Source of the DNA: Micromonospora sp. HNM0581
Lineage (GTDB): Bacteria > Actinomycetota > Actinomycetes > Mycobacteriales > Micromonosporaceae
Direction of reading: 5' to 3'
Length of the DNA stretch: 64,000 bases
Assembly (NCBI RefSeq): GCF_012726175.1
Contig: NZ_JAASAD010000010.1
Span: 62,001 to 126,000 of the forward strand
Part shown: in pieces, positions 29,939-41,096 of the stretch
How positions within the stretch are numbered: the stretch's first letter is position 1
How the letters are laid out: each line of letters starts with the position of its first letter
Position numbers and translations under genes: made by a program
Notes under the pieces: generated by a model
The model's database searches: none
What the model was told of the DNA's origin: nothing
The model's input: the letters and a program-made list of their open reading frames with translations, nothing else

Positions 29939-32302
29939 GTGCACACGACACCGGCAATGATCGGCGCTGCGGTGCTGGGCTCGCTGATCGCTCTGACAGC
30001 CGGCGCACTGCTCGCCGTCGCTGTCCGCCGCCGGGCCGCACCCCACCGCCAGGCGTACGCGGTGCTGGCCGCCGGCGGCTCGTTCGCCGTGGTGGCCATG
30101 CTCGTCGGGGCTGCGATCGTGGTGACCGCGGACGGGCACTGGGCGCACGAGCAGCAGTTTCGCGCCAACGCGGCCACCCTGGTGGCGCTCGGCACGGCCA
30201 CCGGAGGTCTGCTGTTCTGTTTCGGTCTGCTCCGCCTGCCCGGGGTGACCGGCTCGGTGCCGTCGGCTGCCCGGCTCACGCTGGACGGCGTGATCGTGGG
30301 TACCGCGCTCTGGTTCGTCGGCTGGGTGTTGTTCTCCGAGCCGACCCGGCTGCTCGGCGACGCCACGCCGACAGCCTGCCCGTCGATTCTGCTCGCCTCG
30401 GTCAGCGCGGCGTTGAGTGCCGGTCTCTCCGCGATCATGGTGCTGCGGGCGTCGGCGCCCCGACGCTGCCTGGCCGTGCTGGGTACCGGGATCACCGCCA
30501 CGTCGGTGGGCGGGTTGGGTGTCGCGGCGGGGCTCTGCCAGGCCGGGCCGGGGCTGGCGCTGACCGGCACGATGGTGCTCGCCGTGGGGTTGTTGATCGC
30601 TGCGGTCGCGGCCTACCGCATCGACCCGCCTGGCGCGCTGGCCATCGACGTGATCCGCCGCGACGGTGAGTACGCCTTCGTGCCGATGGGGGCCATGGCC
30701 GCCTCGGCGATGTACCACCTCCTGCAGGACGGCCGGTTCGACGGGTTGGCCATCGCTGCCGGCAGCGTCGAGGGCTTCGCTTTGGTCGCCCGGCAGTACC
30801 TCACCCTGCACGATGTGCGGGCCTACGCCCGTCGACTCGCCGACCGGGAGGCGCACTTCCGGCAGCTCGCGCACACCGATGCACTCACCGGCCTGGCCAA
30901 CCGACGTGGCCTGCTGCGGGCCCTGCACCGCCACGCCGAGGAGCGGGTGCCGTGCGTGCTGCTCGGGCTGGACCTGGACGGCTTCAAGCACGTCAACGAC
31001 ATGCGGGGCCACGATGTCGGCGACGCCGTGCTCGCCGAGGTGGGCCGGCGGTTACGTGGCAATCTCCGGCCCGGTGATATCGCGGCCCGGCTCGGTGGTG
31101 ACGAGTTCGCGGTGCTGATGCACGGTGGCCCGGCGGAGGCGGGGGTGGTGGCGCAGCGACTGTTGCGGGTACTCGGTGCCGTCTACGAGCAGCCCGAGGC
31201 TCCCGTCTTCCTGTCGGTGAGCATCGGCCTGGCGGGTTGGACCGACGAGAGCGACGTCGAGTTGCTGCTGCGGCACGCGGATCTGGCGCTGCGCTACGCC
31301 AAGCAGCGCGGCAAGAACCGGATCGAGCGCTACGACGGCGAGTACGACCGGCTGCTGCGCCGCCGTACCACGCTGGAGCACGAGCTGCGCGGTGCGATCG
31401 AGCGCGACGAGCTGCGTCTGGTGTTCCAGCCGGTGGCCTCCCTGCCGTCGGTGCGGCCGGTGGGCGCGGAGGCGCTGCTGCGGTGGCGTCACCCCGAGTT
31501 GGGTAACGTCCGGCCGGACGAGTTCATCCCTCTCGCCGAGGAGAGCGGGATGATTGCCAAGCTTGGTGCCTGGGTGCTGCACCAGGCCTGCTACCAGCTG
31601 TCCCGCTGGCTCGCGGAGGGCCACGACGTCTGGATGTCGGTGAACGTGTCCCCGCGTGAGCTGCACGCCCCCGAGTACGTGGTGCAGGTCGCCGAGGCGT
31701 TGCGTGCCCATCACGTACCATCGCAGCGGCTGGTGCTGGAGGTCACCGAGCATGCGGTCGCCACCGATCTCGACGAGTTGATCCGGCGGTTGACCGCGCT
31801 CCGGCTGACCGGGGTGCGGATCGCCCTGGACGACTTCGGTGCCGGTTATTCCTCGCTCAACCAGCTCCGACGGCTCCCGATCGACATTCTCAAGATCGAT
31901 CATGGGTTGGTGGCGGAGCACGAGCCGGTCCAGCCGGAGGGTCGAGACGGCCCGGCCTTCGCCCCGATGGTCGACATCGTGGTGCGGTTGGGGCACCAGT
32001 TCGGCCTGGAGGTGATCGCCGAGGGGGTCACCACCCCTACGGAGCTGGCTGCGGTGGTGGCCGCCGGTTGTCGGTTCGGGCAGGGCGCGTTGTTCGGCTG
32101 GGGCGTACCGGCTGAACACCTGGAGGCGATGCTGGAGGCGGCGACATCGGCTGGTGCCCGTCCGCCGACCCGTACGGCCGCTGCGGTTGGCCCGCCTCCG
32201 CACCCGGCCGTTCCTCCCGTCCAGCGCCGCGCCGAGAGTGTTCCCGGGCAGGTCACGCCCGATCGGTTCGGCGTGCCCGACGGTGACGCGCCGGCTCCGT
32301 GA
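29939..32302 (+). CDS. Membrane GGDEF-EAL protein
   Basis: A 787-aa predicted cyclic-di-GMP cyclase/phosphodiesterase. Residues 1-225 hold about seven hydrophobic segments ([36 protein letters not shown] and others). A short linker helix leads to the GGDEF domain with an intact [10 protein letters not shown] (about residue 383), [11 protein letters not shown] and [11 protein letters not shown]. The EAL domain has EALLRWRHP (about 510), [19 protein letters not shown] (about 633) and AEGVTT. Both catalytic sites look intact. The C-terminal 60 residues are Pro/Ala-rich and probably disordered. GTG 29939 is 110 bp from the divergent ilvD start. Confidence 0.87.
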   Translation: MHTTPAMIGAAVLGSLIALTAGALLAVAVRRRAAPHRQAYAVLAAGGSFAVVAMLVGAAIVVTADGHWAHEQQFRANAATLVALGTATGGLLFCFGLLRLPGVTGSVPSAARLTLDGVIVGTALWFVGWVLFSEPTRLLGDATPTACPSILLASVSAALSAGLSAIMVLRASAPRRCLAVLGTGITATSVGGLGVAAGLCQAGPGLALTGTMVLAVGLLIAAVAAYRIDPPGALAIDVIRRDGEYAFVPMGAMAASAMYHLLQDGRFDGLAIAAGSVEGFALVARQYLTLHDVRAYARRLADREAHFRQLAHTDALTGLANRRGLLRALHRHAEERVPCVLLGLDLDGFKHVNDMRGHDVGDAVLAEVGRRLRGNLRPGDIAARLGGDEFAVLMHGGPAEAGVVAQRLLRVLGAVYEQPEAPVFLSVSIGLAGWTDESDVELLLRHADLALRYAKQRGKNRIERYDGEYDRLLRRRTTLEHELRGAIERDELRLVFQPVASLPSVRPVGAEALLRWRHPELGNVRPDEFIPLAEESGMIAKLGAWVLHQACYQLSRWLAEGHDVWMSVNVSPRELHAPEYVVQVAEALRAHHVPSQRLVLEVTEHAVATDLDELIRRLTALRLTGVRIALDDFGAGYSSLNQLRRLPIDILKIDHGLVAEHEPVQPEGRDGPAFAPMVDIVVRLGHQFGLEVIAEGVTTPTELAAVVAAGCRFGQGALFGWGVPAEHLEAMLEAATSAGARPPTRTAAAVGPPPHPAVPPVQRRAESVPGQVTPDRFGVPDGDAPAP

Positions 32303-32320
32303 ACCAAAATGTGGGATCAG

Positions 32321-32349
32321 TTGACTCATCGCGTGAGATGCGTCAGTCT
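32321..32349 (+). promoter_or_regulatory. Promoter of the ilvB operon
   Basis: TTGACT (32321-32326), 17-base spacer, CAGTCT (32344-32349). Transcription is expected about seven bases later, at or next to the leader-peptide ATG (32357). It is one of the best -35/-10 pairs in the window. Confidence 0.6.
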
Positions 32350-32356
32350 TGAGCCC

Positions 32357-32392
32357 ATGTTGTCGTACCGGTCGCTGCGAGTACTTACCTGA
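32357..32392 (+). CDS. Leader peptide of the ilvB attenuator (MLSYRSLRVLT)
   Basis: An 11-codon ORF, ATG to TGA, that begins at the predicted transcription start and is therefore probably leaderless. It encodes MLSYRSLRVLT, with three leucine codons (TTG, CTG, CTT) and a valine codon (GTA), two of the end products of the pathway. The stop codon overlaps the first base of a perfect 11-bp hairpin, and a terminator with a T run follows, all upstream of ilvB. This is the classic layout for attenuation by branched-chain aminoacyl-tRNA. No protein function is expected. Confidence 0.6.
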   Translation: MLSYRSLRVLT

Positions 32393-32451
32393 GCGCACTC
32401 TCCGTGACTGAGAGTGCGCTGGCCCCGTGCATCTGGCACGTGGGCCTTTTT
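32392..32451 (+). terminator. ilvB attenuator: pause hairpin and Rho-independent terminator
   Basis: First hairpin: AGCGCACTCTC / GAGAGTGCGCT (32392-32402, 32410-32420), 11 perfect pairs. Second: GGCCCCGTGC / GCACGTGGGCC (32421-32430, 32436-32446, one bulge) followed directly by TTTTT. Completed translation of the leader should let the terminator form; stalling at Leu/Val codons would cover the first left arm. I could not settle which antiterminator pairing is used. Confidence 0.65.
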
Positions 32452-32537
32452 AGTGCCGTCGAACCAATCGAACGCCGACCCCGTCCGTGTTCGACAGTGT
32501 GAGCAGCCCCACCCACTTCAGCCGAAGGCCAACCGCC

Positions 32538-34409
32538 ATGACGAGACCCACGCCCGAGACTCTCGCCCACTCCGCCCGGCGTGCCCGTACCGCCGCCGAG
32601 GCGCCGGGTGACGCCGACCACAGCCGGACCGCCTCGCCGGCTGTCCCGGCGGCCCGTCCCGCCCCGGTCCAGGTGTCCGGTGCCAGCTCGCTCGTGCTCT
32701 CCCTGGAGGCACTCGGTGTAGACGTCGTCTTCGGTATCCCGGGCGGCGCGATCCTGCCGGCGTACGACCCGCTCTACGACTCGACGGTGCGGCACGTCCT
32801 GGTACGGCACGAGCAGGGGGCCGGTCACGCCGCCACCGGTTACGCCCAGGCCACCGGCCGGGTCGGAGTGTGCATCGCCACGTCCGGTCCGGGGGCGACG
32901 AACCTGGTCACCCCGATCGCCGACGCGTACATGGATTCTGTGCCGTTGGTGGCGATCACCGGTCAGGTGGCCCGCCCGTCGATCGGTACGGACGCCTTCC
33001 AGGAGGCGGACATCCAGGGCATCACCCTGCCGATCACCAAGCACAACTTCCTCGTGCAGGACGGTAGTGAGCTGCCCCGGGTGCTGGCCGAGGCGTTCCA
33101 CCTGGCCTCGACGGGGCGTCCCGGGCCGGTCCTGGTGGACATCCCCAAGGACGTCCTCCAGGCGTCGACCACCTTCACCTGGCCGCCCACCCTGGACCTG
33201 CCCGGGTACCGGCCGACCCTGCACCCGCACGGCAAGCAGATCCGTGAGGCGGCCCGGTTGATCAGTGGCGCCCGCCGGCCGGTGTTCTACGTCGGCGGTG
33301 GCGTGCTCAAGGCCGGCGCCACCGAGGGTCTGCGCCGGCTGGCCGAGCTGACCGGCATCCCCGTGATCACCACGTTGATGGCACTGGGCGCGTTCCCCGA
33401 CTCGCACCGGCAGCACCTGGGGATGCCCGGCATGCACGGCACCGTCGCCGCGGTTTACGGGTTGCAGAAGGCGGACCTGATCGTGGCGCTGGGTGCCCGG
33501 TTCGACGATCGGGTGACCGGAAAGCTCGACTCGTTCGCGCCGGACGCCACAGTCGTGCACGCCGACATCGACCCGGCTGAGATCGGCAAGAACCGGCACG
33601 CGGACGTGCCGATCGTGGGCGACGCCCGGCACGTCATCGACGAACTGCTGACTGCGGTCACCGCAGAACGCGCGGCGGGACGGGCCGCCGACATCGCCGA
33701 CTGGTGGACCCAGTTGGACGACCTGCGTGAGCGCTATCCGCTGGGATACGAGGAGCCGTCCGACGGCACTCTGTCCCCGCAGTACGTGATCGAGCGGCTG
33801 GGGGAGATCGCCGGCCCGGACGCCATCTACGTCGCGGGTGTCGGCCAGCATCAGATGTGGGCGTCCCAGTTCATCTCGTACGAGAAGCCGCAGACCTGGC
33901 TGAACTCCGGTGGGCTCGGCACCATGGGCTACGCGGTACCGGCGGCGATGGGCGCCAAGGTGGGCAGACCGGACACGGTGGTCTGGGCCATCGACGGCGA
34001 CGGCTGCTTCCAGATGACCAACCAGGAACTCGCCACGTGTGCCCTGGAGGGCATCCCGGTCAAGATCGCGGTCATCAACAACGGCAACCTCGGTATGGTC
34101 CGCCAGTGGCAGACGCTTTTCTACGGCGAGCGCTACTCCAACACCGACCTCGGCACCCACAAGCATCGCATTCCGGACTTCGTCAAGCTGGCCGAGGCGC
34201 TCGGCTGTGTGGGGCTGCGCTGCGAGACCGCCGAGGAGGTGGACCGGACCATCGACATGGCCATGTCCATCAACGATCGGCCGGTGGTGATCGACTTCGT
34301 GGTCGGCAAGGACGCCATGGTCTGGCCGATGGTTCCTGCCGGCACCAGCAACGACGAGATCATGTTCGCCCGCGGTGTCCGCCCGACCTTCGACGAGGAC
34401 GACCTCTGA
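32538..34409 (+). CDS. ilvB: Acetolactate synthase large subunit
   Basis: Thiamine-diphosphate/FAD enzyme of 623 aa that condenses pyruvate to acetolactate (Val, Leu) or with 2-oxobutyrate to acetohydroxybutyrate (Ile). Key features: the catalytic Glu in [55 protein letters not shown] and the ThDP motif [20 protein letters not shown] 32538 gives [17 protein letters not shown], a common actinomycete start; an in-frame GTG 51 bases earlier is less likely. It lies behind an attenuator and in front of a bridging ORF, ilvN and ilvC. The N-terminal 55 residues are a variable, Pro/Ala-rich extension. Confidence 0.96.
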   Translation: MTRPTPETLAHSARRARTAAEAPGDADHSRTASPAVPAARPAPVQVSGASSLVLSLEALGVDVVFGIPGGAILPAYDPLYDSTVRHVLVRHEQGAGHAATGYAQATGRVGVCIATSGPGATNLVTPIADAYMDSVPLVAITGQVARPSIGTDAFQEADIQGITLPITKHNFLVQDGSELPRVLAEAFHLASTGRPGPVLVDIPKDVLQASTTFTWPPTLDLPGYRPTLHPHGKQIREAARLISGARRPVFYVGGGVLKAGATEGLRRLAELTGIPVITTLMALGAFPDSHRQHLGMPGMHGTVAAVYGLQKADLIVALGARFDDRVTGKLDSFAPDATVVHADIDPAEIGKNRHADVPIVGDARHVIDELLTAVTAERAAGRAADIADWWTQLDDLRERYPLGYEEPSDGTLSPQYVIERLGEIAGPDAIYVAGVGQHQMWASQFISYEKPQTWLNSGGLGTMGYAVPAAMGAKVGRPDTVVWAIDGDGCFQMTNQELATCALEGIPVKIAVINNGNLGMVRQWQTLFYGERYSNTDLGTHKHRIPDFVKLAEALGCVGLRCETAEEVDRTIDMAMSINDRPVVIDFVVGKDAMVWPMVPAGTSNDEIMFARGVRPTFDEDDL

Positions 34410-34488
34410 TGAGTGCACGACACGCACCGGACAGCAAGCCCAGCCCCCTGTCGCGCGGTGGCGCGACCGTCTTCAGCGAGGTCGCGGC

Positions 34489-34492
<4 letters not shown>
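34409..34492 (+). CDS. 27-codon ORF bridging ilvB and ilvN
   Basis: ATG 34409 shares its A with the ilvB stop (TGATG), and the TGA at 34490-34492 overlaps the ilvN ATG (ATGA). The ORF therefore fills the 79-bp ilvB-ilvN gap exactly, linking the three by stop-start overlaps. It would encode a 27-aa basic peptide, from [13 protein letters not shown] to TVFSEVAA, with no recognisable domain. It may work as a translational relay rather than a functional peptide. No strong ribosome binding site precedes ilvN otherwise. Confidence 0.45.
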
Positions 34493-36098
<1,606 letters not shown>

Positions 36099-36110
36099 GC
36101 GTATCCCCCA

Positions 36111-36156
36111 CGGCACCCGACCCCGGCGTTCTCCCCGACGCCGGGGTCGGGTGCCG
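36111..36156 (+). terminator. 19-bp hairpin after ilvC
   Basis: Arms 36111-36129 and 36138-36156 pair perfectly (CGGCACCCGACCCCGGCGT) around an 8-base loop and are followed by TAAT. It ends the ilvBNC operon. Confidence 0.75.
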
Positions 36157-36170
36157 TAATGGCCCGCCTG

Positions 36171-36186
36171 GTAAACGATCGTTAAC
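36171..36186. promoter_or_regulatory. Near-palindrome in the serA upstream region
   Basis: GTAAACGATCGTTAAC is a 16-base dyad with one mismatched pair and is A/T-rich against its flanks. It lies 185 bp before serA, after the ilvC terminator. It could be a regulator binding site; no regulator is identified. Confidence 0.3.
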
Positions 36187-36370
36187 ACGTACGTCACGTC
36201 CGGTTTGTGAGGGCACTCACCCCGATCTCCGGCGCGCACCGGGCAGCCCGCCCCCTACGATCGCGGGTAGGTGCTCCAGGCGGCACCTGACGGCCATGGC
36301 CCGGGAGCGCGCCGGGCGCAACGCAGCGTCCAGCCCCGGCCGACCGCTCTGACGACATCTACGAGGACCA

Positions 36371-37969
36371 ATGACTCCTGTCGTACTGATCGCCGAAGAA
36401 CTCGCCCCCGCCGCCATCGAGGTGCTCGCCCACGACTTCGACGTCCGGCACGTGGACGGCACCGACCGCCCGGCCCTGCTCTCGGCGCTCTCCGAGGCCG
36501 ACGCCGTCATCGTCCGCAGTGCCACCCAGATCGACGCCGAGGCGATCGCCGCCGCCCCGCGACTCAAGGTCGTGGCCCGGGCCGGTGTCGGCCTGGACAA
36601 CGTGGAAGTGCCGGCCGCCACCGCGCGGGGCGTCATGGTCGTCAACGCGCCCACGTCGAACATCGTCTCCGCCGCCGAGCAGGCCGTCGCGCTGTTGCTC
36701 GCGGTCGCCCGCAACACCGCGAGCGCCAGCGCGGCCCTCAAGGCGGGGGAGTGGAAGCGGTCCAAGTACACAGGCGTGGAGCTGCAGGGCAAGACGGTCG
36801 GCGTGGTCGGTCTCGGCCGCATCGGCGTGCTCTTCGCCTCCCGGATCGCCGCCTTCGGCACCCGGCTCATCGCGTACGACCCCTACATCCAGCCGGCCCG
36901 CGCCGCGCAGCTCGGCGTACGGCTGGTGGGTCTGGAGGAGCTGCTGCGGGAAAGCGACTTCATTTCGATCCACCTGCCGAAGACCCCGGAGACCGTGGGA
37001 CTGATCGGTGAGAAGGAACTCTCCATCGTCAAGCCGGGGGTCAGGATCGTCAACGCCGCGCGGGGCGGACTCGTCGACGAGCAGGCCCTCGCCGACGCGC
37101 TCGCCGAGGGCCGGGTCGGCGGTGCCGGGGTGGACGTCTACGCCAAGGAGCCGTGCACCTCCTCGCCGCTGTTCGCCTTCGACAACGTCGTGGCCACCCC
37201 GCACCTGGGCGCCTCCACCGCCGAGGCGCAGGACAAGGCCGGCCTGTCGGTGGCCAAGAGTGTCAAGCTGGCCCTGCAGGGCGAGTTCGTGCCGGACGCG
37301 GTGAACGTACAGGCGGGCGGCGTGGTCGCCGAGGATGTCCGGCCGCTGCTGCCGCTTGCCGAGAAACTCGGTCGTGCCTTCACCGCGGTTGCCGGCGTGG
37401 TCGCCGCCAGCGTCACCGTCGAGGTGCGTGGCGAGATCGTCGGCCACGACGTGTCGGTGCTCAAGCTCGCCGCCACCAAGGGCCTGTTCAGCTCGGTGAT
37501 CGAGGAGCAGGTGACCTACGTCAACGCGCCGCACCTGGCCGCGCAGCGGGGAGTCGAGGTGTCGCTCGTCACCCAGACCGAGACTGTCGATCATCCGGTC
37601 CTGGTCACCGTGCGTGGTGCGCTACCCGACGGCCGTACGGTGAGTGTTTCCGGCACCGTCACGCAGGCTGGCGCCCGCGACGTCATCAAGCTGACCGAGG
37701 TGGACGGCTTCGACGTGGAGATCGGCGCCGAGGGCATCCTGCTCTTCCTGCGCTACGCCGACCGCCCGGGGGTGGTCGGCACCGTCGGCACTCTGCTCGG
37801 TCAGGCCGGCATCAACATCGCGGCGATGCAGGTGGCCCGTCGGGAGGCCGGCGGCGAAACCCTGATGACCCTCACCGTGGATCAGGCGCTCGGTGCCGAC
37901 CTGCTCACCTCGGCAGCGGATTCGATCGGTGCCACCTCGGCCAGCGCCGCCGACCTGCGCGACGAGTAG
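36371..37969 (+). CDS. serA: D-3-phosphoglycerate dehydrogenase
   Basis: First enzyme of serine synthesis, 532 aa, NAD-dependent. Catalytic N-terminal region with AGVGLDNVEVPAATARGVMV, Rossmann motif VGVVGLGRIGVLFASRI (about residues 138-154), substrate Arg in VRIVNAARGGLVDE, and catalytic His in VVATPHLGASTAEAQ. Then the intervening allosteric domain and a C-terminal ACT domain (LLFLRYADRPGVVGTVGTLL, about 455-532), as in the long mycobacterial type that is inhibited by serine. ATG 36371 follows GAGG. The 272-bp upstream gap holds the ilvC terminator, a near-palindrome and a TACGAT box at 36256. Confidence 0.97.
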   Translation: MTPVVLIAEELAPAAIEVLAHDFDVRHVDGTDRPALLSALSEADAVIVRSATQIDAEAIAAAPRLKVVARAGVGLDNVEVPAATARGVMVVNAPTSNIVSAAEQAVALLLAVARNTASASAALKAGEWKRSKYTGVELQGKTVGVVGLGRIGVLFASRIAAFGTRLIAYDPYIQPARAAQLGVRLVGLEELLRESDFISIHLPKTPETVGLIGEKELSIVKPGVRIVNAARGGLVDEQALADALAEGRVGGAGVDVYAKEPCTSSPLFAFDNVVATPHLGASTAEAQDKAGLSVAKSVKLALQGEFVPDAVNVQAGGVVAEDVRPLLPLAEKLGRAFTAVAGVVAASVTVEVRGEIVGHDVSVLKLAATKGLFSSVIEEQVTYVNAPHLAAQRGVEVSLVTQTETVDHPVLVTVRGALPDGRTVSVSGTVTQAGARDVIKLTEVDGFDVEIGAEGILLFLRYADRPGVVGTVGTLLGQAGINIAAMQVARREAGGETLMTLTVDQALGADLLTSAADSIGATSASAADLRDE

Positions 37970-37994
37970 CCCGCGCAGGCGCTACCGGCACGCC

Positions 37995-38030
37995 ACGACG
38001 GGGCCCGGCCATCGGCCGGGCCCCTCGTCG
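37995..38030 (+). terminator. Hairpin after serA
   Basis: GGGCCCGGCC / GGCCGGGCCC (38001-38010, 38014-38023), 10 perfect pairs with a 3-base loop, flanked by further pairing CGACG/CGTCG. It lies between serA and the converging small gene. Confidence 0.65.
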
Positions 38031-38085
38031 TCCGATCGCCGGACAGGAGGCGGTCGGAGCGTTGCGTTCGCCTGTCCGGCGGGCG

Positions 38086-38445
38086 TCAGCCGGCCAGCCG
38101 GGCCCCGGGCGGCGGGTAGACCGAACCGTCCTGGGCGTCGAACAGCATCAGCCGATGCTCGCCGGCCAGCCGCTCGATGTCGAGCAGCACCTGGTCCGGG
38201 CAGGCGGGGTCCAGGTTCAGCTCGATGTGGTCGGCCGCCTTGTGCAGCGGAGCGACCGCCCAGGGGGTGTTCGGGCCGGCGGGCTGCTCGGGGTAGCTGG
38301 CGGTGAGAGCCCGGTAGAAGGCCACGCATCGAGGGTCCGGTTGACGTTCCTGGTGCCGGCCGTCCCGGCACTGCTGAACCGCCGCTCGTACGTCCTCGGG
38401 CGTCGCCCCATCCGGCAGGGCCCACACGCTCAGATCGAAACTCAC
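38086..38445 (-). CDS. Uncharacterised actinobacterial protein
   Basis: A 119-aa soluble protein without signal or membrane segment, starting MSFDLSVWALPDGATPEDVR at GTG 38445. It is acidic, with a conserved-looking C-terminus (HRLMLFDAQDGSVYPPP). I do not assign it to a named family. A degenerate CACGCT box seven bases upstream suggests a leaderless start. It converges with serA. Codon third positions are strongly G/C, supporting a real gene. Confidence 0.7.
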   Translation of the reverse strand: MSFDLSVWALPDGATPEDVRAAVQQCRDGRHQERQPDPRCVAFYRALTASYPEQPAGPNTPWAVAPLHKAADHIELNLDPACPDQVLLDIERLAGEHRLMLFDAQDGSVYPPPGARLAG

Positions 38446-38805
38446 GGCGGACAGCGTGCCATCTGCGGTTCACCTTGTCGAAAACGACCCTGCCGCTGGG
38501 AACCGGTCGGGGCACCGGGATTGCGTGGCTGCTCCCCTGTGGAACCCTTGCCGCGAAACGCATCAACTCGATAACGTACGGGTGCGGTCACCTGCCGAGC
38601 ACGTGACGTCGGCCCGTCTTCGGGTGGCGCGGTCGACGCCCGGCCGAGCGGTCCGCACCCCTCGATTGCGCGAGCCACGCGCACTCGTCGCCGACCGGCC
38701 TCCACGGTCGTTGCCGCGACCGTGGAGGCCGATCGCTGTCTCTGCGCAGCCCCGTGGTGGTCGTCTGATTCCTGGTGGTCGCGTCACTCCGCCGGATCGT
38801 GCTCT
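38446..38805. other. 360-bp gap with one strong hairpin
   Basis: No gene is supported here; open frames on both strands lack family features and good starts. It holds the promoter side of the small minus-strand gene and, at 38697-38730, a 14-bp hairpin behind the ApbE-like gene. Confidence 0.55.
38697..38730 (-). terminator. 14-bp hairpin downstream of the ApbE-like gene
   Basis: GGCCTCCACGGTCG / CGACCGTGGAGGCC, perfect, loop of six, 75 bases past the ApbE-like stop on the minus strand. Confidence 0.6.
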
Positions 38806-39651
38806 TCACCGCGGTGCGGCGAAGAGCACCCGATAGTCCGACCCCGGGCGGAACCAGGCCAACCCGGCCGGTCCGGCCGCGTACAGGGCGGTGGCGTAGG
38901 CGTCGGCGACGGTGAGGTCGGGTCCGACCACGGTCGCGGCGACCAACTGTCGGGCCGGCTCGCCGGTGTGCGGGTCCACCACGTGGCCGTGCCGTCCGGT
39001 CACTCCGGAGGTGCCGACCGCACCGGCCGTCATGTCCAGCATCAGCGGTGCCCGGCTCCGGTCAGTGGGATGGTGCACCGCGATCCGCCACGGGCCACCG
39101 TGCGCGGCCTGACCGCGTACCACCAGGTCGGCGCCGGTGAGCACGGCATAGTCGTGGATGCCGGCGTCACGCAGTCGGGCTGCGGCCCGTTCGACCGCCC
39201 ACCCGCCGAGCAGCCCACCCGGGTCGAAGCCGCCGGGCACCGCCCAGGCGTCGAACCAGCCGTCGGTGGCCGCCCGCATCGCGGCGCAGCGGTCCACCAG
39301 TTCCGTGAGGGGTGGGTACGATTCGGCGCTGATCTCGCCTCGGCGCAACCGGGACACCAGGCTCTCCGGGCGGTTCGGACCGTACGTGAGGTCGATCGCC
39401 CGCAGCTCGGCCACGGCGTCGCGTAGTGCCGCGCCGGTGCCGCGCCGACCCAGCCACTCGGGGGCGTTCAGTAGCAGGGTGTACGACCCCGTCGAGGTGC
39501 GAACGGTGTGCCGGACGGTGATCCGGTCCCCGACCACGAGGTCGGTGCGGTCCGGTCGCCGCTCCTGGGTACCCAGTCGCAGATCGGGTCGGCGGAAGCG
39601 AAAGACCGCCGGGTCGACCCAGCGGGTTCGTGGTTGCTCGTCGGTCCACAT
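38806..39651 (-). CDS. ApbE-like FAD:protein FMN transferase
   Basis: A 281-aa protein of the ApbE family, which attaches FMN to threonine of flavoprotein subunits. Family motifs: the [19 protein letters not shown] segment (equivalent of the DPGGIGKGYA motif), [20 protein letters not shown] and the metal-binding [12 protein letters not shown]. The usual lysine of DPGG(I/L)xKG is replaced by glycine here. No signal peptide is seen, so it is probably cytoplasmic. ATG 39651 follows GAGGAGGGG. No obvious flavoprotein substrate gene is adjacent. It is divergent from leuB. Confidence 0.78.
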   Translation of the reverse strand: MWTDEQPRTRWVDPAVFRFRRPDLRLGTQERRPDRTDLVVGDRITVRHTVRTSTGSYTLLLNAPEWLGRRGTGAALRDAVAELRAIDLTYGPNRPESLVSRLRRGEISAESYPPLTELVDRCAAMRAATDGWFDAWAVPGGFDPGGLLGGWAVERAAARLRDAGIHDYAVLTGADLVVRGQAAHGGPWRIAVHHPTDRSRAPLMLDMTAGAVGTSGVTGRHGHVVDPHTGEPARQLVAATVVGPDLTVADAYATALYAAGPAGLAWFRPGSDYRVLFAAPR

Positions 39652-39865
39652 CGCTTCCGTCCCCTCCTCGGTGCCCACCGCCTCGTCGCGTGCGCACCCG
39701 GGCCTGCGACCCGTCACGCTCACGCTAGGCAGCGGAGATGGCCGAGTCATGAATGCCGCCTGGGAAGCTGCTGTACGTAACCGATATCCCGAAAGATGGA
39801 ACTCCTGTACCGGGGGGCGGGACGGCGGCGTACCGTCGAGCCATTCGAGTGAAGGAGCTGACAAC

Positions 39866-40897
39866 GTGGCACGGATCGCGGTGGTGGCCGGGGACGGAAT
39901 CGGCCCCGAGGTGGTCGCGGAGGCCCGCAAGGTCGTCGACGCGGTACTGCCCGGAGTCGAAGTCACCGAGTACGACCTCGGTGCGGCACGGTATCACCGC
40001 ACCGGTGAGGTGCTGCCCGACTCGGTGCTCGACGAGTTGGCCGGCCACGACGCGATCCTGCTCGGGGCGGTCGGTGACCCGACGGTGCCGCCCGGCGTGC
40101 TGGAACGCGGTCTGCTGCTCAAGCTGCGCTTCGCCTTCGACCAGTACGTCAACCTGCGCCCGTCGCGGCTCTGGCCGGGAGTGGCCAGCCCGCTCGCGGC
40201 GGTGAAGCCGGGTGAGGTCGACCTGCTGGTCGTACGGGAGGGCACCGAGGGCCTCTACGCCGGTGCCGGTGGCTCGCTGCACCGAGGTACCCCGGCCGAG
40301 GTCGCTACCGAGGAGAGCCTGAACACCCGGCACGGTGTCGAACGGGTCGTCCGGGACGCCTTCGCCCGCGCCGCCCGGCGCGAACGGCGCAAGGTGACCC
40401 TGGTGCACAAGACGAACGTGCTCACCCACGCCGGCTCGCTGTGGTCGCGCACCTTCGAGGCGGTCGCCGCCGAGCACCCGGACATCGCCACCGAGTATCA
40501 GCACGTCGACGCCGCCGCGATGTTCCTGGTCACCCAGCCGCAGCGGTACGACGTGGTGGTCACCGACAACCTCTTCGGAGACATCCTCACCGACATCGCC
40601 GCCGCGGTGACCGGCGGCATCGGGCTGGCCGCCAGCGGTTGCATCAACCCCGGCGGGACGTACCCGTCGATGTTCGAGCCGGTGCACGGCTCCGCCCCGG
40701 ACATCGCCGGTCGAGGCGTCGCCGACCCGGTGGCCGCGGTGCTCTCGGCGGCGCTGCTTCTCGACCAGCTCGGGCATCCTGACGCCGCCGCCCGGATCAC
40801 CGCCGCGGTCAGCACGGAACTGGCCGCCCGTGGCCCTGATGTGGCCGTACGCACCGCCGAGGTGGGCGACCGGATCGCGGCGCAGGCCGCCGGCTGA
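39866..40897 (+). CDS. leuB: 3-isopropylmalate dehydrogenase
   Basis: NAD-dependent enzyme of leucine synthesis, 343 aa. It oxidises and decarboxylates 3-isopropylmalate from LeuCD. Motifs: [49 protein letters not shown], the catalytic Lys in [25 protein letters not shown] (metal Asp) and [18 protein letters not shown] 39866 follows GAAGGAG by eight bases. The open frame continues 708 bases upstream, but this is antisense to the ApbE-like gene and is not part of leuB. The leucine genes are split: leuB here, leuCD 15 kb away. Confidence 0.96.
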   Translation: MARIAVVAGDGIGPEVVAEARKVVDAVLPGVEVTEYDLGAARYHRTGEVLPDSVLDELAGHDAILLGAVGDPTVPPGVLERGLLLKLRFAFDQYVNLRPSRLWPGVASPLAAVKPGEVDLLVVREGTEGLYAGAGGSLHRGTPAEVATEESLNTRHGVERVVRDAFARAARRERRKVTLVHKTNVLTHAGSLWSRTFEAVAAEHPDIATEYQHVDAAAMFLVTQPQRYDVVVTDNLFGDILTDIAAAVTGGIGLAASGCINPGGTYPSMFEPVHGSAPDIAGRGVADPVAAVLSAALLLDQLGHPDAAARITAAVSTELAARGPDVAVRTAEVGDRIAAQAAG

Positions 40898-40984
40898 ACC
40901 GATCGTGTCCCACCGGCCGCCGACGCTCCGTCGGGTCGGCCAGGTGAGTGGTCGGCACCGGGCGGTAGTTCGGTGATGTGCCAC

Positions 40985-40993
40985 TTGTCCACA
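40985..40993 (+). promoter_or_regulatory. Single DnaA-box-like sequence upstream of ilvE
   Basis: TTGTCCACA matches the actinobacterial DnaA box exactly and lies 104 bases before ilvE. A single copy may be chance. A partial match (GTCCACAGG) lies at about 41076. Confidence 0.2.
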
Positions 40994-41096
40994 GGTGGAC
41001 CTATCCGCTGAACGAGCGTTCGGGGTAGGTTTCTGGCATAACCAGGTTTTCGGTGTGCGGTCGGCGCATGCCGTCGTCCACAGGGAGGTCAGCGCG

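Noticed and set aside
32303..32537. T-box riboswitch upstream of ilvB
   Set aside because: No T-box sequence or specifier hairpin is visible; the leader-peptide attenuator explains the terminator.
34375..34488. Extended start for ilvN
   Set aside because: No similarity before MTIHTLSVLVENKPG; the region is already filled by the bridging ORF in another frame.
39158..39865. N-terminal extension of leuB
   Set aside because: It is antisense to the ApbE-like gene; GTG 39866 has a good ribosome binding site and the family start.
40985..40993. Replication origin suggested by a DnaA box
   Set aside because: A single exact box without dnaA, dnaN or a box cluster; listed only as a low-confidence site.
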